Origin: Megaustenia siamemsis
Lineage: Eukaryota; Mollusca; Gastropoda; Stylommatophora; Ariophantidae
Assembly (NCBI GenBank): GCA_032433765.1
Contig: JAVIAB010000102.1
Location: 8,561,521 to 8,625,520 of the forward strand
Length of the DNA stretch: 64,000 bases
Direction: 5' to 3'
Shown here in pieces: positions 40,601-51,600 of this stretch; the stretch's first letter is position 1; each line of letters begins with the position of its first letter. Under the pieces are notes generated by a model that did not search any database, was not told the origin of the DNA, and saw only the letters and a program-made list of their open reading frames with translations. A program made the translations under genes and the position numbers.

Positions 40601-42560
40601 TCAAACCTTCAGCGTGCGTCTCTTCTTGAGCTAACCAACTCTACCTCCTGTGTCAACCATCAGCGTGCGTCTATTCTCGAGCTAAATCAACTCTACCTCA
40701 TGTGTCAAACTTCAGCGTGCGTCTCTTCTCGAGCTAAACCAACACTACCTCCAGTGTCAAACCTTCAGCGTGCGTCTCTTCTCGAGCTAACCAACTCTCC
40801 GCAAGTGTCAACCTTCAGCGTGCTTTCTTCTTGAGCTAAACCAACTCTACCTTCTGTGTCAAACCTTCAGCGTGCGTCTCTTCTCGAGCTAAACCACTCT
40901 ACCTCCTGTGTCAACCTTCAGCGTGCGTTCTCTTCTCGAGCTAGACCAACTCTACCTCCTGTGTCAACCTTCAGCGTGCGTCTATTCTAGAGCTAGACCA
41001 ACTCTACCTCCTGTGTCAAACCTTCAGCGTGCGTCTCTTCTAAAGCTAAACCAACTCTACCCCCATGTGTTTAAACTTCAATGTGCGTCTCTTCTCGAAC
41101 TAAATAAATTCTACCCTCAGTGTCAAACCTTCAGCGTGCGTCTCTTCTCAAGCTAAACAAACTCTACCCCCCAGTGTCAAACCTTCACCGTGCGTCTCTT
41201 CTCAAGCTAAACCAACTCTACCCCTATGTGTCAAACCATCAATGTGCGTCGCTTCTCGAACTAAACCAATTAACCTCTGAAGTCGAGTCAATCTGCCTGC
41301 ATGGCGAGGGGCATCCTGTAATGAGATAAAACATACTTACTCTCAAAATTCCAGTCCCACAAAATTGAGTGGGTGGGACTTCGTCAGAGGTCAAATGCTG
41401 ACGAAAGCGAAACGAACGAACTAAACCAACACTACCCCCTGTGTCAAACCTTCAGCGTGCGTCTCTAAGCTAACCAACACTACCCCATGTGTCAAACCTT
41501 CAGCGTGCGTCTCTTCTCAAGCTAAACCAACTCTGCCCCCGTGTGTCAACCTTCAATGTGCGTATCTTCTCGACTAAACAACTCTACCCCCTGTGTCAAA
41601 CCTTCAGCGTGCGTCTCTTCTCGAGCAAAACCAAATCTACCTCCTGTGTCAAACCTTCAGCCTGTTTCTATTCTCAAGCTAAACCACTCTACCTCCTGTG
41701 TCACTTCAGCCTGTTTCTATTCTCAAGCTAAACCAACTCTACCTCCCGTGTCAAACCCTCAGCGTGCGTCTCCTCTCGAGCTAAACCACTCTACCTATGT
41801 TTCAAACCTTCAGTGTGGTCCCTTCTCGAGCTAAACCAACTCTACCTTCTGTGTCAAACTTCAGAGTGCGTCTCTTCTTGAGCTAACCAACTCTACCTCA
41901 TGTGTCAAACCTTCAGCGTGCATCTCTCTCGAGCTAAACCAACTCTACCCTAATGTGTCAAACTTCAGCGTGTGTCCCTTGTCGAGCTAAACCAACTCTA
42001 CGTCCTGTGTCAAAACTTCAGCGTGTGTCCCTTGTCGAGCTAAACCACTCTACCGTCCTGTATCAAACCTTCAGCGTGCGTCTCCTCTCGAGCTAAACCA
42101 ACTCTACGTCCTGTGTCAAACTCAGAGTGCGTCCCTTCTCGAGCTAAACAACTCTACTTCCGTGTCAAACCATTAGCGTGCATCTATTCTCGAGCTAACC
42201 ACTCTACGTCCTGTGTCCAAAACTTCAGCGTGCGTCCCTCTCTCGAGCTAAACCCACTTACTTCTTGTGTCAAACCTTTAGCATGCGTCTATTCTCGAGC
42301 TAAACTAACTCTACATCCTGTGTCAAACCTTCACGTGCGTCTCTCTCTCGAGCTAATAACTCTACCTCCTTGTGTCAAACATTCAGGTGCGTCTCTTCTT
42401 GAGCTAAACCAACTCTACCTCCAGTGTCAAACCTTCAAGCATGCGTCTATTCTCGAGCTAAACCAACTCTACCTCATTGTCAAACTTCAGCGTGCGTCTC
42501 TTCTCGAGCTAACCAACTCTACCTTCTGTGTCAAACCTTATGTGTGCGTCTATTCTCGAA
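34620..42560 (-). repeat. 8-kb ~53/54-bp minisatellite upstream of LINE ORF1
   Basis: About 150 copies of a 53-54-bp unit whose forward-strand core is AACCTTCAGCGTGCGTCTCT then TCTCAAACTAAACCAACTCTACCCCCTGTGTCCA. Subfamilies are clustered: CTCAAACT with CCCCCTG on the left, CTCGAGCT with TACCTCCTG on the right. On the reverse strand a flanking segment reads MTDLARDNKKAINSLKQLA then EETHAEGLT, and the unit itself starts EETHAEGLTQEVELV. The array may therefore again derive from coding sequence. A ~135-bp non-repeat segment interrupts it twice. The many Ser/Thr/Pro-rich forward frames are translations of the repeat. Numerous one-base gaps between units may be real or assembly error. Confidence 0.93.
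41262..41422 (+). mobile_element. SINE 3' portion inside the ~53/54-bp array
   Basis: ACCTCTGAAGTCGAGTCAAT, CTGCCTGCATGGCGAGGGGC and GGGACTTCGTCAGAGGT match the 3' half of the SINE at 5541 and 51600-51700. The 54-bp units continue on both sides, so the SINE inserted into an already existing array. Confidence 0.75.
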
Positions 42561-42589
42561 CTATATTCAAATGTATAAACCTGCTATTG

Positions 42590-43785
42590 TATCTAACTTA
42601 ACGAAGTGAATCAAGTAGCAAACAATCACGTTCAATGCTAGGAATAGAGCAAGTATATAATATCATCATCATGTGCCATAACCGGTTGGCGTAGTGATCA
42701 TGTCCCTCCCAATCTTCTATCTACAGTGTATCGTATCAGTTCTGTTGTTGACTGTTTTCCATGTCATGACACCAAGCTATCCAGTATTTTCTCTTTTTGT
42801 CGCCCGCGATATCTTTTTCTTTTATTTTGCCAGTTGTAACCAAGTATTTCCAACTTTCCTCTTTCTCATGATGTGCCCGAAAAATGTTGATTGTTTCTTT
42901 CTGATGTTTTAGGACTCCGTTTTTGTGTTGGCCTCTTTGAGAACTTCCTCATTGGTCTTTTTAGCTGTCCAGGGAACTTTCAACATTCTTCTGAGAATCC
43001 CATCTCTGTGGCCTCTAATCGTCTTTTCATTTGTTTGTCTACTGTCCATGATTCGCTTTCATGGGTCAGAATTGGTTCTATATAGCACTGGTGAACTTTC
43101 TTTATCATTTTTATTGACATAGATTTGTTGTATAAGATATGTTTCATTTCCTGAAATGCCGTTTTGGCATGAGCTATTCTTCTTTTTATTTCTGTGGTGC
43201 ATCTCCCATCTGATGTTATTATTGTGCCCAAGTATTTGAAACGTTGCATTTGTTTCAGATATACATATATATATATATATAAATATATATTCCAAGTTAA
43301 CTGATCAAGAATTCCAAATAGCAAGTTATCATGAAAGCTCAAGACAAAGCATGCTCAAGTTGTCGAGACAAGTCAAGTTGATGTCAACAATAAGTTCACA
43401 ACTAGAGATTCAAGTTACTTCAGCGCGTCGTGTCACGAGAAACTCCCGAATATTGCATGACAAACAGGGCACGTTTAAGATTGAAATCGTCAATTGTCAA
43501 TTAGCGTACGACAAATCCAGGTTAACTAGGGTACAGTGTGACATTGTGAGATCGTCGAACTTAAAACGTTTGTGTCTGGAGAGACAGTGTGCAATCACGT
43601 GACCGTGTGAGTGTAACCTACTTCTGGCTCTAATAAACATAAACATCGCGTGTGTACTTTCACTTTCCAAGTATCGTCAAGTCAGAAATACTTACTTAAG
43701 TTAATTATATTTATGAATTGATTGATTGTCCTTTTGAATTGATTGTTTGAAATGGAACTTTGTAATGACTTGTTATTGTTTGCTA
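42590..43785 (+). mobile_element. LTR-like repeat, copy 1 (with nested LINE)
   Basis: From TGTATCTAACTTAACGAAGT to about TGACTTGTTATTGTTTGCT, this matches 55655-56210 over about 560 bp once the nested LINE at 42662-43285 is removed. It includes TTCACAACTAGAGATTCAAG, GTCTGGAGAGACAGTGTGCA and AATAAACATAAACATCGCG, a possible polyadenylation region. It begins TG and lies just upstream of a gag relic in the same orientation, which suggests a 5' LTR. The matching CA end and a primer binding site were not identified. Confidence 0.6.
42662..43285 (-). mobile_element. RTE-like LINE 3' end inserted in the LTR-like repeat
   Basis: On the reverse strand the frame reads RFKYLGTIITSDGRCTTEIK, AHAKTAFQEMKHILYN, CYIEPILTHESESWTVDK and KRRLEATEM, the standard thumb-to-C-terminal connection. 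A degraded tail follows and the copy ends in ATGATGATGATA at 42662-42673. It splits the LTR-like repeat at a (TA)n site. The 120-codon ORF is only the middle part of this fragment. Confidence 0.85.
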
Positions 43786-44150
43786 GAAGACACGCGTTAT
43801 AAAAGAGAATTTAATTGAAATAAATTTTCAAGTTACAAAAAAGGATGAATTGAAATTTGTCCACAGCAAGTAAAATAAACTTTTTTTTCCTTCCAAAGAG
43901 ACGATCAAGACCTTTGTATTATGAATTGAATATGTGTTGTTAAAATATATTAAACTATGAATCGCTTCAATCACATTGTGACAGGTCACGACAGGCAAAT
44001 CTTAATTACATAATTATATAAAAATGAAATAGAACTAATTCTTGCACATATAGAATCAGCAGTTAGATATTAGCAGACGATAGAAACTTGTTTACAGGCA
44101 AGTCAATCGATGGAAGTGAGAAATTATATTAGTACTAAAGATAACATATA
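43786..44150. other. Leader-like spacer of the LTR element
   Basis: AT-rich sequence between the LTR-like repeat and gag. It contains GTGACAGGTCACGACAGG at about 43976-43995. No primer binding site could be assigned with confidence, and no ORF is supported. Confidence 0.4.
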
Positions 44151-44159
44151 GAACGTGGC

Positions 44160-44760
44160 AACAGCCTTAGATCCTGGCAATGAAGCGATGAGACTAGCAA
44201 CTGAAACAGTAGATGACTTGAGGATAGCAATGGACCATCAAAATATTAACAATAGTATTGCCACGTTCAATCGAGAACCATCGAAATTTAGAGAGTGGAT
44301 AGAAAATATAGAAACAATTTAGCTTACTTAACGACAAATAAAGAACTAAGGAATATAGCATTTCAGACCAGTTCAGATGAAGTGCCTGCGTTCATAAGAA
44401 GAAGGTTAGAATCAGTACCCGAGGAAAACGTGGGAGAGTGCGAAACAGATATAAACATTTGAGGTATGCAGAAGAAAGAAGTCCACAAGATTTATTTGCA
44501 AAATTACACAAGATGAAGTAAAAAGAAGGGAAAGTCGTGTGTACGTATGGAGACAGATTGATTAGTTTAGCGGAAAGTTCATTTGTGCGGTGTCAGGTGT
44601 AAGGAATGAGGATATCCAAATGCAGATAATAACTATTTTTATTGAAGAGTTAAACAACAGGAGGTTAAGATTGCATTTGCTGAGAAAGGAGCTGAAGACA
44701 ATCAATAAAACATTGGATTTACCAATTAAGAAGAAAACTACTTGAAAAGATGTGCGATTG
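44160..44760 (+). mobile_element. Ty3/gypsy-like gag relic
   Basis: Forward-strand pieces read ALDPGNEAMRLATETVDD, NREPSKFREWIENIE, a stop, then AFQTSSDEVPAFIRRRLE, RYAEERSPQDLFAKLH and GDRLISLAESSF. This order (a KFREW-type segment, then QTSxGxVxxFIxRxL, RFAE, and the LAExAF helix) is that of the capsid region of Ty3/gypsy Gag, which packages the element RNA in virus-like particles. At least three stops or frameshifts are present. The adjoining array starts within the continuing Arg/Glu-rich frame. Confidence 0.7.
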
Positions 44761-44774
44761 AAGACAAGCCCAAC

Positions 44775-45335
44775 CATTCCAAGGTGCACAAGACATGAGG
44801 AAACCAGGAATATAGGTCCAACAAGAGAATTGAGTGACCCACCAATGGGATAGATTAAGACAGACATGAGGAAACCAGGAATATAGGTCCAACAAGAGAA
44901 TTGAGTGACCCACCAATGGGAATAAATTAAGACAGACATGAGGAAACCAGGAATATAGGTCTAACAAGAGAATTGAGTGACCCACCAATGGGGATAGATT
45001 AGACAGACATGAGGAAATCAGAAATATAGGTCTAACAAGAGATTGAGTGACCCACCAATGGGAATAAATTAAGACAGACATGAGGAAACCAGGAATATAG
45101 GTCTAACAAGAGAATTGAGTGACCCACCAATGGGAATAAATTAAGACAGACATGAGGAAACCAGGAATATAGGTCTAACAAGAGAATTGAGTGACCCACC
45201 AATGGGGATAGATTAAGACAGACATGAGGAAACCAGGATATAGGTCTAACAAGAGAATTGAGTGACCCACCAATGGGAATAAATTAAGACAGACATGAGG
45301 AAATCAGAAATATAGGTCCAACAGCCTCCTGTCCT
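44775..45335 (+). repeat. 72-bp minisatellite derived from gag
   Basis: About 7.5 copies of a 72-bp unit, GACAGACATGAGGAAACCAG then GAATATAGGTCTAACAAGAGAATTGAGTGACCCACCAATGGG. At the left border it continues the gag-like frame RCTRHEETRNIGPTRELSDP, which then repeats. 72 bp is 24 codons, but a TAG or TAA ends most units. Variants ATAAATTAA and ATAGATTA alternate. Confidence 0.88.
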
Positions 45336-45638
45336 CCTACAGCCTTATTTTTTTTTTGTCTGTTGTCCTATGATTCACATGTACAGGTTTGAAACGATGT
45401 TAGGCAATGACAATGGTATGATATTGGTAACGGTATGATAGGTCAATGAAAATGACCTGCCAGCATCATTTGAACAGCCTATAATAACAATCAACTGTAG
45501 CACACCGTTTATGACAACAGCGTTCTTTCTTTGCTGTGTCGATAGTACGTACACACGCCCGTGAGGGCTACTGTTACTGGTCAGGCGATGATAACGTTGA
45601 CAAGGTACAACAACGTGCAGCGGTGAACGTGCGCTCAC
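45336..45638 (-). other. Spacer with an unsupported ORF
   Basis: An 87-codon reverse frame (45375-45638) has no recognised domain. The sequence carries a T-run (45347-45357). It separates two arrays within the LTR element. Confidence 0.3.
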
Positions 45639-45639
45639 C

Positions 45640-46640
45640 TCTCCGTCTCAGCTGTCATGTTCTTACGTCCTCAACTAGTACTTCGGCTGAATCTGACTGA
45701 ACTGTTTTGTTTAATCTCCGTCTCAGCTGTCAGGTTCTTTCTCACGTCCTCAACTAGTGCTTCGGCTGTAATCTGACTGAACTGTTTTGTTTAATCTCCG
45801 TCTCAGCTGTCAGGTTCTCACGTCCTCACTAGTACTTCGGCTGTAATCTGACTGAACTGTTTTGTTTAATCTCCGTCTCAGCTGTCAGGTTCTCACGTCC
45901 TCAACTAGTGCTTCGGCTGTAATCTGACTGAACTGTTTTTGTTTAATCTCCGTCTCAGCTGTCAGGTTCTCACGTCCTCAACTAGTACTTCGGCTGTATC
46001 TGACTGAAATGTTTTTGTTTAATCTCCGTCTCAGCTGTCAGGTTCTCACGTCCTCAACTAGTGCTTCGGCTGTATTCTGACTGAACTGTTTTGTTTAATC
46101 TCCGTCTCAGCTGTCAGGTTCTCACGTCCTCACTAGTGCTTCGGCTGTATTCTGACTGAACTGTTTTGTTTAATCTCCGTCTCAACTGTCAGGTTCTCAC
46201 GTCTTCAACTAGTACTTTCGGCTGTAATCTGACTGAACTGTTTTGTTTAATCTCCGTCTCAGCTGTCAGGTTCTCACGTCCTCAACTAGTGCTTCGGCTG
46301 TAATCTGACTGAACTGTTTTGTTTAATCTCCGTCTCAGCTGTCAGGTTCTTACGTCCTCAACTAGTACTTCGCTGTATTCTGACGAACTGTTTGTTTAAT
46401 CTCCGTCTCAGCTGTCAGCTTCTCACGTCCTCAACTAGTACTTCGGCTGTAATCTGACTGAACTGTTTTGTTTAATCTCCGTCTCAGCTGTCAGGTTTCT
46501 TACGTCCTCAACTAGTACTTCGGCTGTAATCTGACTGAACTGTTTTTTGTTTAATCTCCGTCTCAGCTGTCAGGTTCTCACGTCCTCAACTAGTACTTCG
46601 GCTGTAATCTGACTGAACTGTTTGTTTAATCTCCGTCTTG
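45640..46640. repeat. 76-bp minisatellite
   Basis: About 13 copies of a 76-bp unit, TTCGGCTGTAATCTGACTGA then ACTGTTTTGTTTAATCTCCGTCTCAGCTGTCAGGTTCTCACGTCCTCAACTAGTAC. The reverse strand reads FSQITAEVLVEDVRT in one frame, so a coding origin is possible but not tied to a family. It lies between the gag and protease relics of the LTR element. Confidence 0.95.
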
Positions 46641-47039
46641 TATGGGCCGCGACAACTTTCAGTTCGATTCAACGCCTTGGCATAGGTAGTGACTGTTATC
46701 ATTAAATCAATGTTATCAATAAATGTCTGCACACTGCTGATTTTGAAAGATCATGTATCTTTATTCCGACAACCCTAACAATGGCAACTATGTACAATTA
46801 TTCACAGCGGCTAGCGATTACACATCTCGTTCAGCCAGCCACACACCATATCACAGAATTCACATCTCTACTGGATACTCTCGCGTCTGTGCGTCTGCCT
46901 ACTCAGGCTTACTTTACTTAATGCTTCAGAAATAGATTATAAAGAATTAGACACCATTAATTCTATAACACATATGTCATCAACAGGTCTGAGGATTTAC
47001 CAACGCTGGCGAGGAGTAGTTTACATGTGCTACGTCGCA
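46641..47039. other. No gene recognised
   Basis: Unique-looking sequence with a 60-codon forward frame (46753-46935) and no domain. It continues from the 76-bp array toward the duplicated block. Confidence 0.35.
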
Positions 47040-47425
47040 CAGGGGCACATTCTCGCGTATTTTTACACTCCACAGGAATGTAGGGAACAGAAGTTAAGGG
47101 GATAACCATTTATGTCATTTGTGTAAATGGAAGGTCTGCTGTCCCCAGATCCCCACCTCACTAAGACTGATGCCCTAGCTATAGCTGCCTAGCTAGTGGA
47201 AACTAGCCCAGATTCAACAGCACACAGCCGTGCCGATTGCAATCTCGGCACTAGGACATGAGGTGTTACCTTGGTCCGACCACGCATCTTCCACCCCCCC
47301 CCCCCCAATTTTGTCTTTCAAACTTTGACATAATGGAGGTAGCAAAGCAGTACCCAAAGACTACTGTGTCACGTAGCCGACGTGACACAGTCTGTGCTGC
47401 TAGAGCAGTAAATATAGCAGTAAAA
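47040..47425 (+). repeat. Duplicated ~370-bp block, copy 1
   Basis: From TTCTCGCGTATTTTTACACT to GACACAGTCTGTGCTGCTAG, this corresponds to 48130-48490 with scattered differences. Shared landmarks are GCTGCCTAGCTAGTGGAAAC, CAACAGCACACAGCCGTG and TCCGACCACGCATCTTCCACC. It contains a C-run at 47294-47307. Copy 1 continues into the protease relic. Confidence 0.85.
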
Positions 47426-47700
47426 ACAGGTAAATATGAAGGGAGACCCAGTTCGTGTATTGTTAAGATAGATAGTCATAAGCTTAGAGCATTAGTTGAC
47501 TGGAGCCGAAGTAGTGTAGATAAGTAAGAAAGAAATACAAGATGAAGCGCACAACAAATAATTTGGAGTCAGTAAGTGAGGATCAGTAAAGGTGATAGGA
47601 ACTTCAATATTAAACATACATCATGGAGACAATAGGGTGATTTTGCTCACTTTGGACCTCAGTCCCCTAACATTAATACATATAAGATCAGCCGTTTTTA
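47400..47700 (+). mobile_element. Retropepsin relic of an LTR retrotransposon
   Basis: The forward frame reads GKYEGRPSSCIVKIDSHKLR then ALVD. After a one-base shift it reads GAEVV, a stop, ISKKEIQDE, then VIGTSILNIHHGDNRVILLT and DLSPLTLI. ALVD(S/T)GA is the catalytic motif of retroviral-type aspartic proteases, and the GDxxxxxxLxVxDLxP segment is its C-terminal half. The active-site shift and stop make it dead. It lies in the right order after gag at 44160. Confidence 0.65.
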
Positions 47701-47819
47701 TAGTAAGTAGATTATTCAGATAATAAAAACTGACTATTAATATGTACATGTTATTTTAAAACAATCATTTCAACAATTCCTTGGTTCTGAAATGTGCTTG
47801 CTTTTAAATCCAAATTTTA

Positions 47820-48140
47820 TTGTTTGTAAGTATGATAGATCTGTATAGTGTGTGTTTTCTATTGTGCGTTGTAACTCTGTTCTTGCTGGTATGATTAAGC
47901 TGCTGTCTTAGATATATGTTCTTCAGTTTCTTGTATGTTTCGTCTGCAAAGTTGACATTTGGCTGCCTGTCCTGTGGGTGTCATGCTTGATTCTGAGCTG
48001 TACTGGAGGTGCTTTGCTTTTTAATGAGGTGTTTGTAAATGGCGTTTGTCTTTTGATGTGTAAAGTTGTCGTGTCCTTGGATGGTTTGAATGCAAATTTT
48101 GTAGAATGTGGGACCGAAGTGATGAGGGGCGCGTTCTCGT
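47820..48140 (-). mobile_element. LINE copy D, C-terminal fragment
   Basis: On the reverse strand: HHFGPTFYKICIQTIQGHD, NAIYKHLIKKQ, then a jump to SMTPTGQAAKCQLCRRNIQE (zinc knuckle) and decay. It has the 65-bp-array segment once, so it serves as the single-copy reference for the array at 24470. Its 5' edge coincides with the duplicated block at 48130. Confidence 0.8.
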
Positions 48141-48490
48141 GTATTTTTCAGGCAGGAAATAGAAGGATAACCATTCATGTCATTTGTGTAAATGGAAGGC
48201 TGCTGTCCCCAGGATCCCCACCTCACTAGGTCTGATGCTCTAGGTTCCTCGAGCTGCCTAGCTAGTGGAAACTAGCCCAGATTCAACAGCACACAGCCGT
48301 GCGCGATTGCAATCTCGGCACTAAGAACATCGGGTGTTACCCTAGTCCGACCACGCATCTTCCACCCCTCTGATGTTGCGTTCAAACAATGACATAATGG
48401 GAGGTATCAGCACAGTACCCAAAGACTACTATGCCATGTAGCCGACATGACACAGTCTGTGCTGCTAGAGCAGGCAACACAGGCGCTGAA
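48130..48490 (+). repeat. Duplicated ~370-bp block, copy 2
   Basis: Second copy of the block at 47040, in the same orientation, 1.09 kb downstream. It ends GCTGCTAGAGCAGGCAACAC where copy 1 continues into the protease. The protease codons are absent here. Confidence 0.85.
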
Positions 48491-50110
48491 CCTAGGAATG
48501 ACACGAGCAGTCACGTCTTAATCATTGGCAACAATCAGACAGTTCCTTCTCAAAATATACACTAGTATTTCTGAGAGGCGGCCACTAGAACGTCATCAAA
48601 CTAATAAATAGTATATAAAGCACTTGCTACCGTAATATTATAAGAGTACCTAAGTTTGCATATCACTTTAAAAAACATTTTCTTAAAAGTACGTATGTTT
48701 AAATATTTTTAAAAAATCTATATACAATGTATCACAAAATGCACTAGGATTAAACATTATCAATCAAGTTTATGCGCCTTTAATTTACGATGCAAATGGG
48801 AATATTATTTTATATTAATTTTTTAAGTATTATTTCCTTGTTTATTAAGGGAAGTCACTGCAAAAATTTAATTTTTCGTAAAGTATAAGTTATTGTTCGT
48901 AGGGGTAATTCCTTATACTTTTTAGACAGTTCATAACATTCAGTAATATATTAATCATTAGTCATGTTTAGCAATGCATATAGATTAAATTAATGCGATA
49001 AATAAATGTACCTCGAAGTTTTGTGCAAATAATATGAAATTAATTTGTTTTAAAATGTTAGCGATTAAAATTTATCTAGTATGCATAAAATTCAATTAGA
49101 ACTCCATGATTTCTCTCAAATGGCGCCATTGTAAACAAATATTAATCATTAGACATGTTTAGCAATGCATATAGATTTAAATTAATGTCATAAATAAATG
49201 TGCTTCCAAGTTTTGTGCACATTATTGAAAATTAATTTATTTTTAAATGGAAGCAATTAAAATTATTCAGAGTGCATAAAATTCAACAACAAATCCATGA
49301 TAGTTCTTAAAATAATGTTGTATATTGTATGTAACAATATATTTTACTTTCATCGTATCCCCACAAAATGCGAGTGGGTAGTCAAATTTAAATTACATTT
49401 TCAGGAACATGAAGGCCATATCATTTCAGGTTCTCTAATAGAATAACTTAGAATATCTTCAAATGTTGTTTCATTTAATATTACAAATAATAATAAGAAT
49501 TACCTTAAGCTACCCATTGTTATTTTTAAATTGATCAAATTAAATGAAACCATTATAGCTCTCTCTCACACACATTATGATTATCTTTGCAGTTACAATA
49601 AATTACAGTTCTGGATAAAATGGATTACAAGTTGTGCGTTAATAGACATTCATATTGAAGAGCTGCGTAGTACTTTTTCAAATCTCTCTTCTGTAATCAT
49701 TTCACTCATCATTTATGATCTTCTTTTAATTTCTAGAAAAAATATAAGGGCCTTTAAATTGGTTGATGAGATGAAAAAGCTACCATGATCTCTCACAACT
49801 TTATGCTATATTTCACTCTAAAGAATGTCAAATCATGATTCTATACATTGTGTCATATTACACATTCATTTATTATAATATTAGTAATATATATGTGTGT
49901 ATGTCTGTCTGTCTCTCTGATAGAGATTCCCAGCAAACTATGTTTAAATATTGCTGTTTTCGTCTTGCAGTTTGCCCACTTCTTGGCCAGGCACAATCAG
50001 TTTAGCCGCAGACTAAGTCTTTCAGGTTATATTAGACTGTGATTGTCATCCAAAATTAAAAGTGTAAGTTACTTTTGCTTTATAAATTGAACATAAGTGT
50101 AATTGTTGTT
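48491..50110. other. AT-rich region with internal duplications
   Basis: Several segments recur in diverged form. CATTAGACATGTTTAGCAAT followed by ATGTAGATTTAAATTAAT occurs at about 48955, 49145 and 50422. A block AGAATAACTTAGAATATC occurs near 49440 and 50722. These look like old copies of an AT-rich repeat. No domain-bearing ORF is present; the frames at 49531 and 49848 are unsupported. Confidence 0.5.
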
Positions 50111-50111
50111 G

Positions 50112-50290
50112 CCTTCTTGGATTTCCAGTTCTATGGCCGCTGTTTGTTGCCAGCACATGTTCTAATTATTCTTTGATCTTTGCTGTCAATATTTATGCCA
50201 TCTACAATTTGTATTATTTCTTGTGCTTTACTTTATCAAATGCTTTGGTATAATCTATAAAACATAGGTGTAGATCTTTTTAGATAGTTT
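50112..50290 (-). mobile_element. RTE-like LINE RT scrap
   Basis: On the reverse strand: DLHLCFIDYTKAFDKVKH (motif A with FIDYxKAFD), then after shifts MCWQQTAAIELEIQEGNNN, like NLYWxQxAxIR...GxS. It is a 5'- and 3'-truncated piece of an RTE-like reverse transcriptase. Confidence 0.75.
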
Positions 50291-50999
50291 TTTAAAAGTA
50301 TTATTTTCTTTGTTTATTATATGAAGTCACTACCAATGTAATTTTTCTTTAAATTATTGTTAGTAAGGGTAATTGCTTTAACCTTTTAGACAGTTCATAA
50401 TATTCTGTAAAATATTAATTATTAGACATGTTTAGCAATTGATGTAGATTTAAATTAATCAATAAATAAATGTGCTTTTAATGTTTATGCCAAATTATAG
50501 GAAATTAAATTGTTTTTAAATGATAGCAATTTACAGTTATACAGTATGCCTAAAATTCAACAAGATCTCCACATTTCTTTTCAAGATGGTGTTCTATATA
50601 AACAAGATATTTTATTTCATCTTATCCACACAAAATAACAGAGGTGCAGGTAGGTGGTCACAATCAAATCATATTTTTAGGAACATTGGACACCATCACA
50701 TTTCGGTTCTCGAACAAAATAACTTAGAATATCCTCAAGTAATGATTAAAATGAGTTCTATAAATAGTATTGCCACAATTCAAGTCAAGGTACTTCAAAT
50801 AGGGCAAATATTAAAAATATATTTAAATTAATTAATATTAATTAATTATTATTCATTGTCTTATTGGCATGATTCTAATTAAATAGAATTAAGTTTGCCG
50901 CAGGTAAAATTATATATTAAATTATTATAATGTCATTCTAATTTTTACAAATAATTATTACCTTAAGTTACTAATCTTTGCTGTCAAATTTTACGCATA
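50291..50999. other. AT-rich spacer
   Basis: It includes the third copy of the TTAGACATGTTTAGCAATTG repeat and runs of TTAATTAATATTAATTAATT near 50826-50846. The 103-codon forward frame at 50520 has no domain. Confidence 0.45.
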
Positions 51000-51345
51000 C
51001 TAAAATTGTGTTTATTTCATGGTGCTTTACTTTATCAAATGCTTTGGTATAGTCTATGAAACATAGATCTGTTTTCACCTCTGTGACTCTTTCTATTGAA
51101 GATCTTATGATGCATATAGCATTGTTCATACATTTACCTCCAACAAAATCACACTGTTCACTAATTTTTAGACTGATTTTGTTTCACACTCTTCGCATGA
51201 TGATTCCTAGTAATATCTTAGACGGTTGACTCATAAGGTTTATTGGCGATGATCATCACATTCATCACACCAGATTTCTTTAGTAAGGTTATGAATATTG
51301 ATTTTAATAGGCCATCTGGTATATGTTACCTTTTTTTATATGGTA
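51000..51345 (-). mobile_element. RTE-like LINE RT N-terminal fragment
   Basis: Reverse-strand pieces read PDGLLKSIFITLLKKSGVMN, then SKILLGIIMRR-like sequence, ISEQCDFVGGKCMNNAIC, and DLCFIDYTKAFDKVKH. This is RT motifs 0 to A in order, and the PKKxG...LGIIMxRxxxKI...GFVxGKGT landmarks are clear despite frameshifts. It overlaps in content with the scrap at 50112, so these are two separate insertions. Confidence 0.75.
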
Positions 51346-51404
51346 ACCTAGTACAATAGTAATTTGATTAAGAGTATCTATAATTAAATTCCAATATTTT
51401 TTAT

Positions 51405-51600
51405 TACATATATAGTTGTAAAATAAATAAATGTAAAGTAGTCATATAGAATATTATAATATATAGTTGTAAATTAATAAATATAAAGTAGTCATATATA
51501 GAATATTATAGTATATAGTTGTAAATAAGTAAATGTAAGTTGTCATATAGGATATTATAAATAGTTGTAAAATAAATAATATAAAGTAGTCATACAGATT
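51405..51600. repeat. ~55-bp AT-rich tandem repeat
   Basis: TATAGTTGTAAAATAAATAA then ATGTAAAGTAGTCATATAGAATATTATA occurs about four times with indels between 51405 and 51598. The poly-T at 51600 belongs to the following SINE. Confidence 0.8.

Noticed and set aside
34665..40634. Many Ser/Thr/Pro-rich forward frames (up to 262 codons), mucin-like in appearance
   Set aside because: They are fragments of the ~53/54-bp array with the frame shifting at every indel. There is no consistent start, signal peptide or splice structure.
47978..48229. 83-codon forward ORF with membrane-like segments
   Set aside because: It is the antisense shadow of LINE copy D and the duplicated block.
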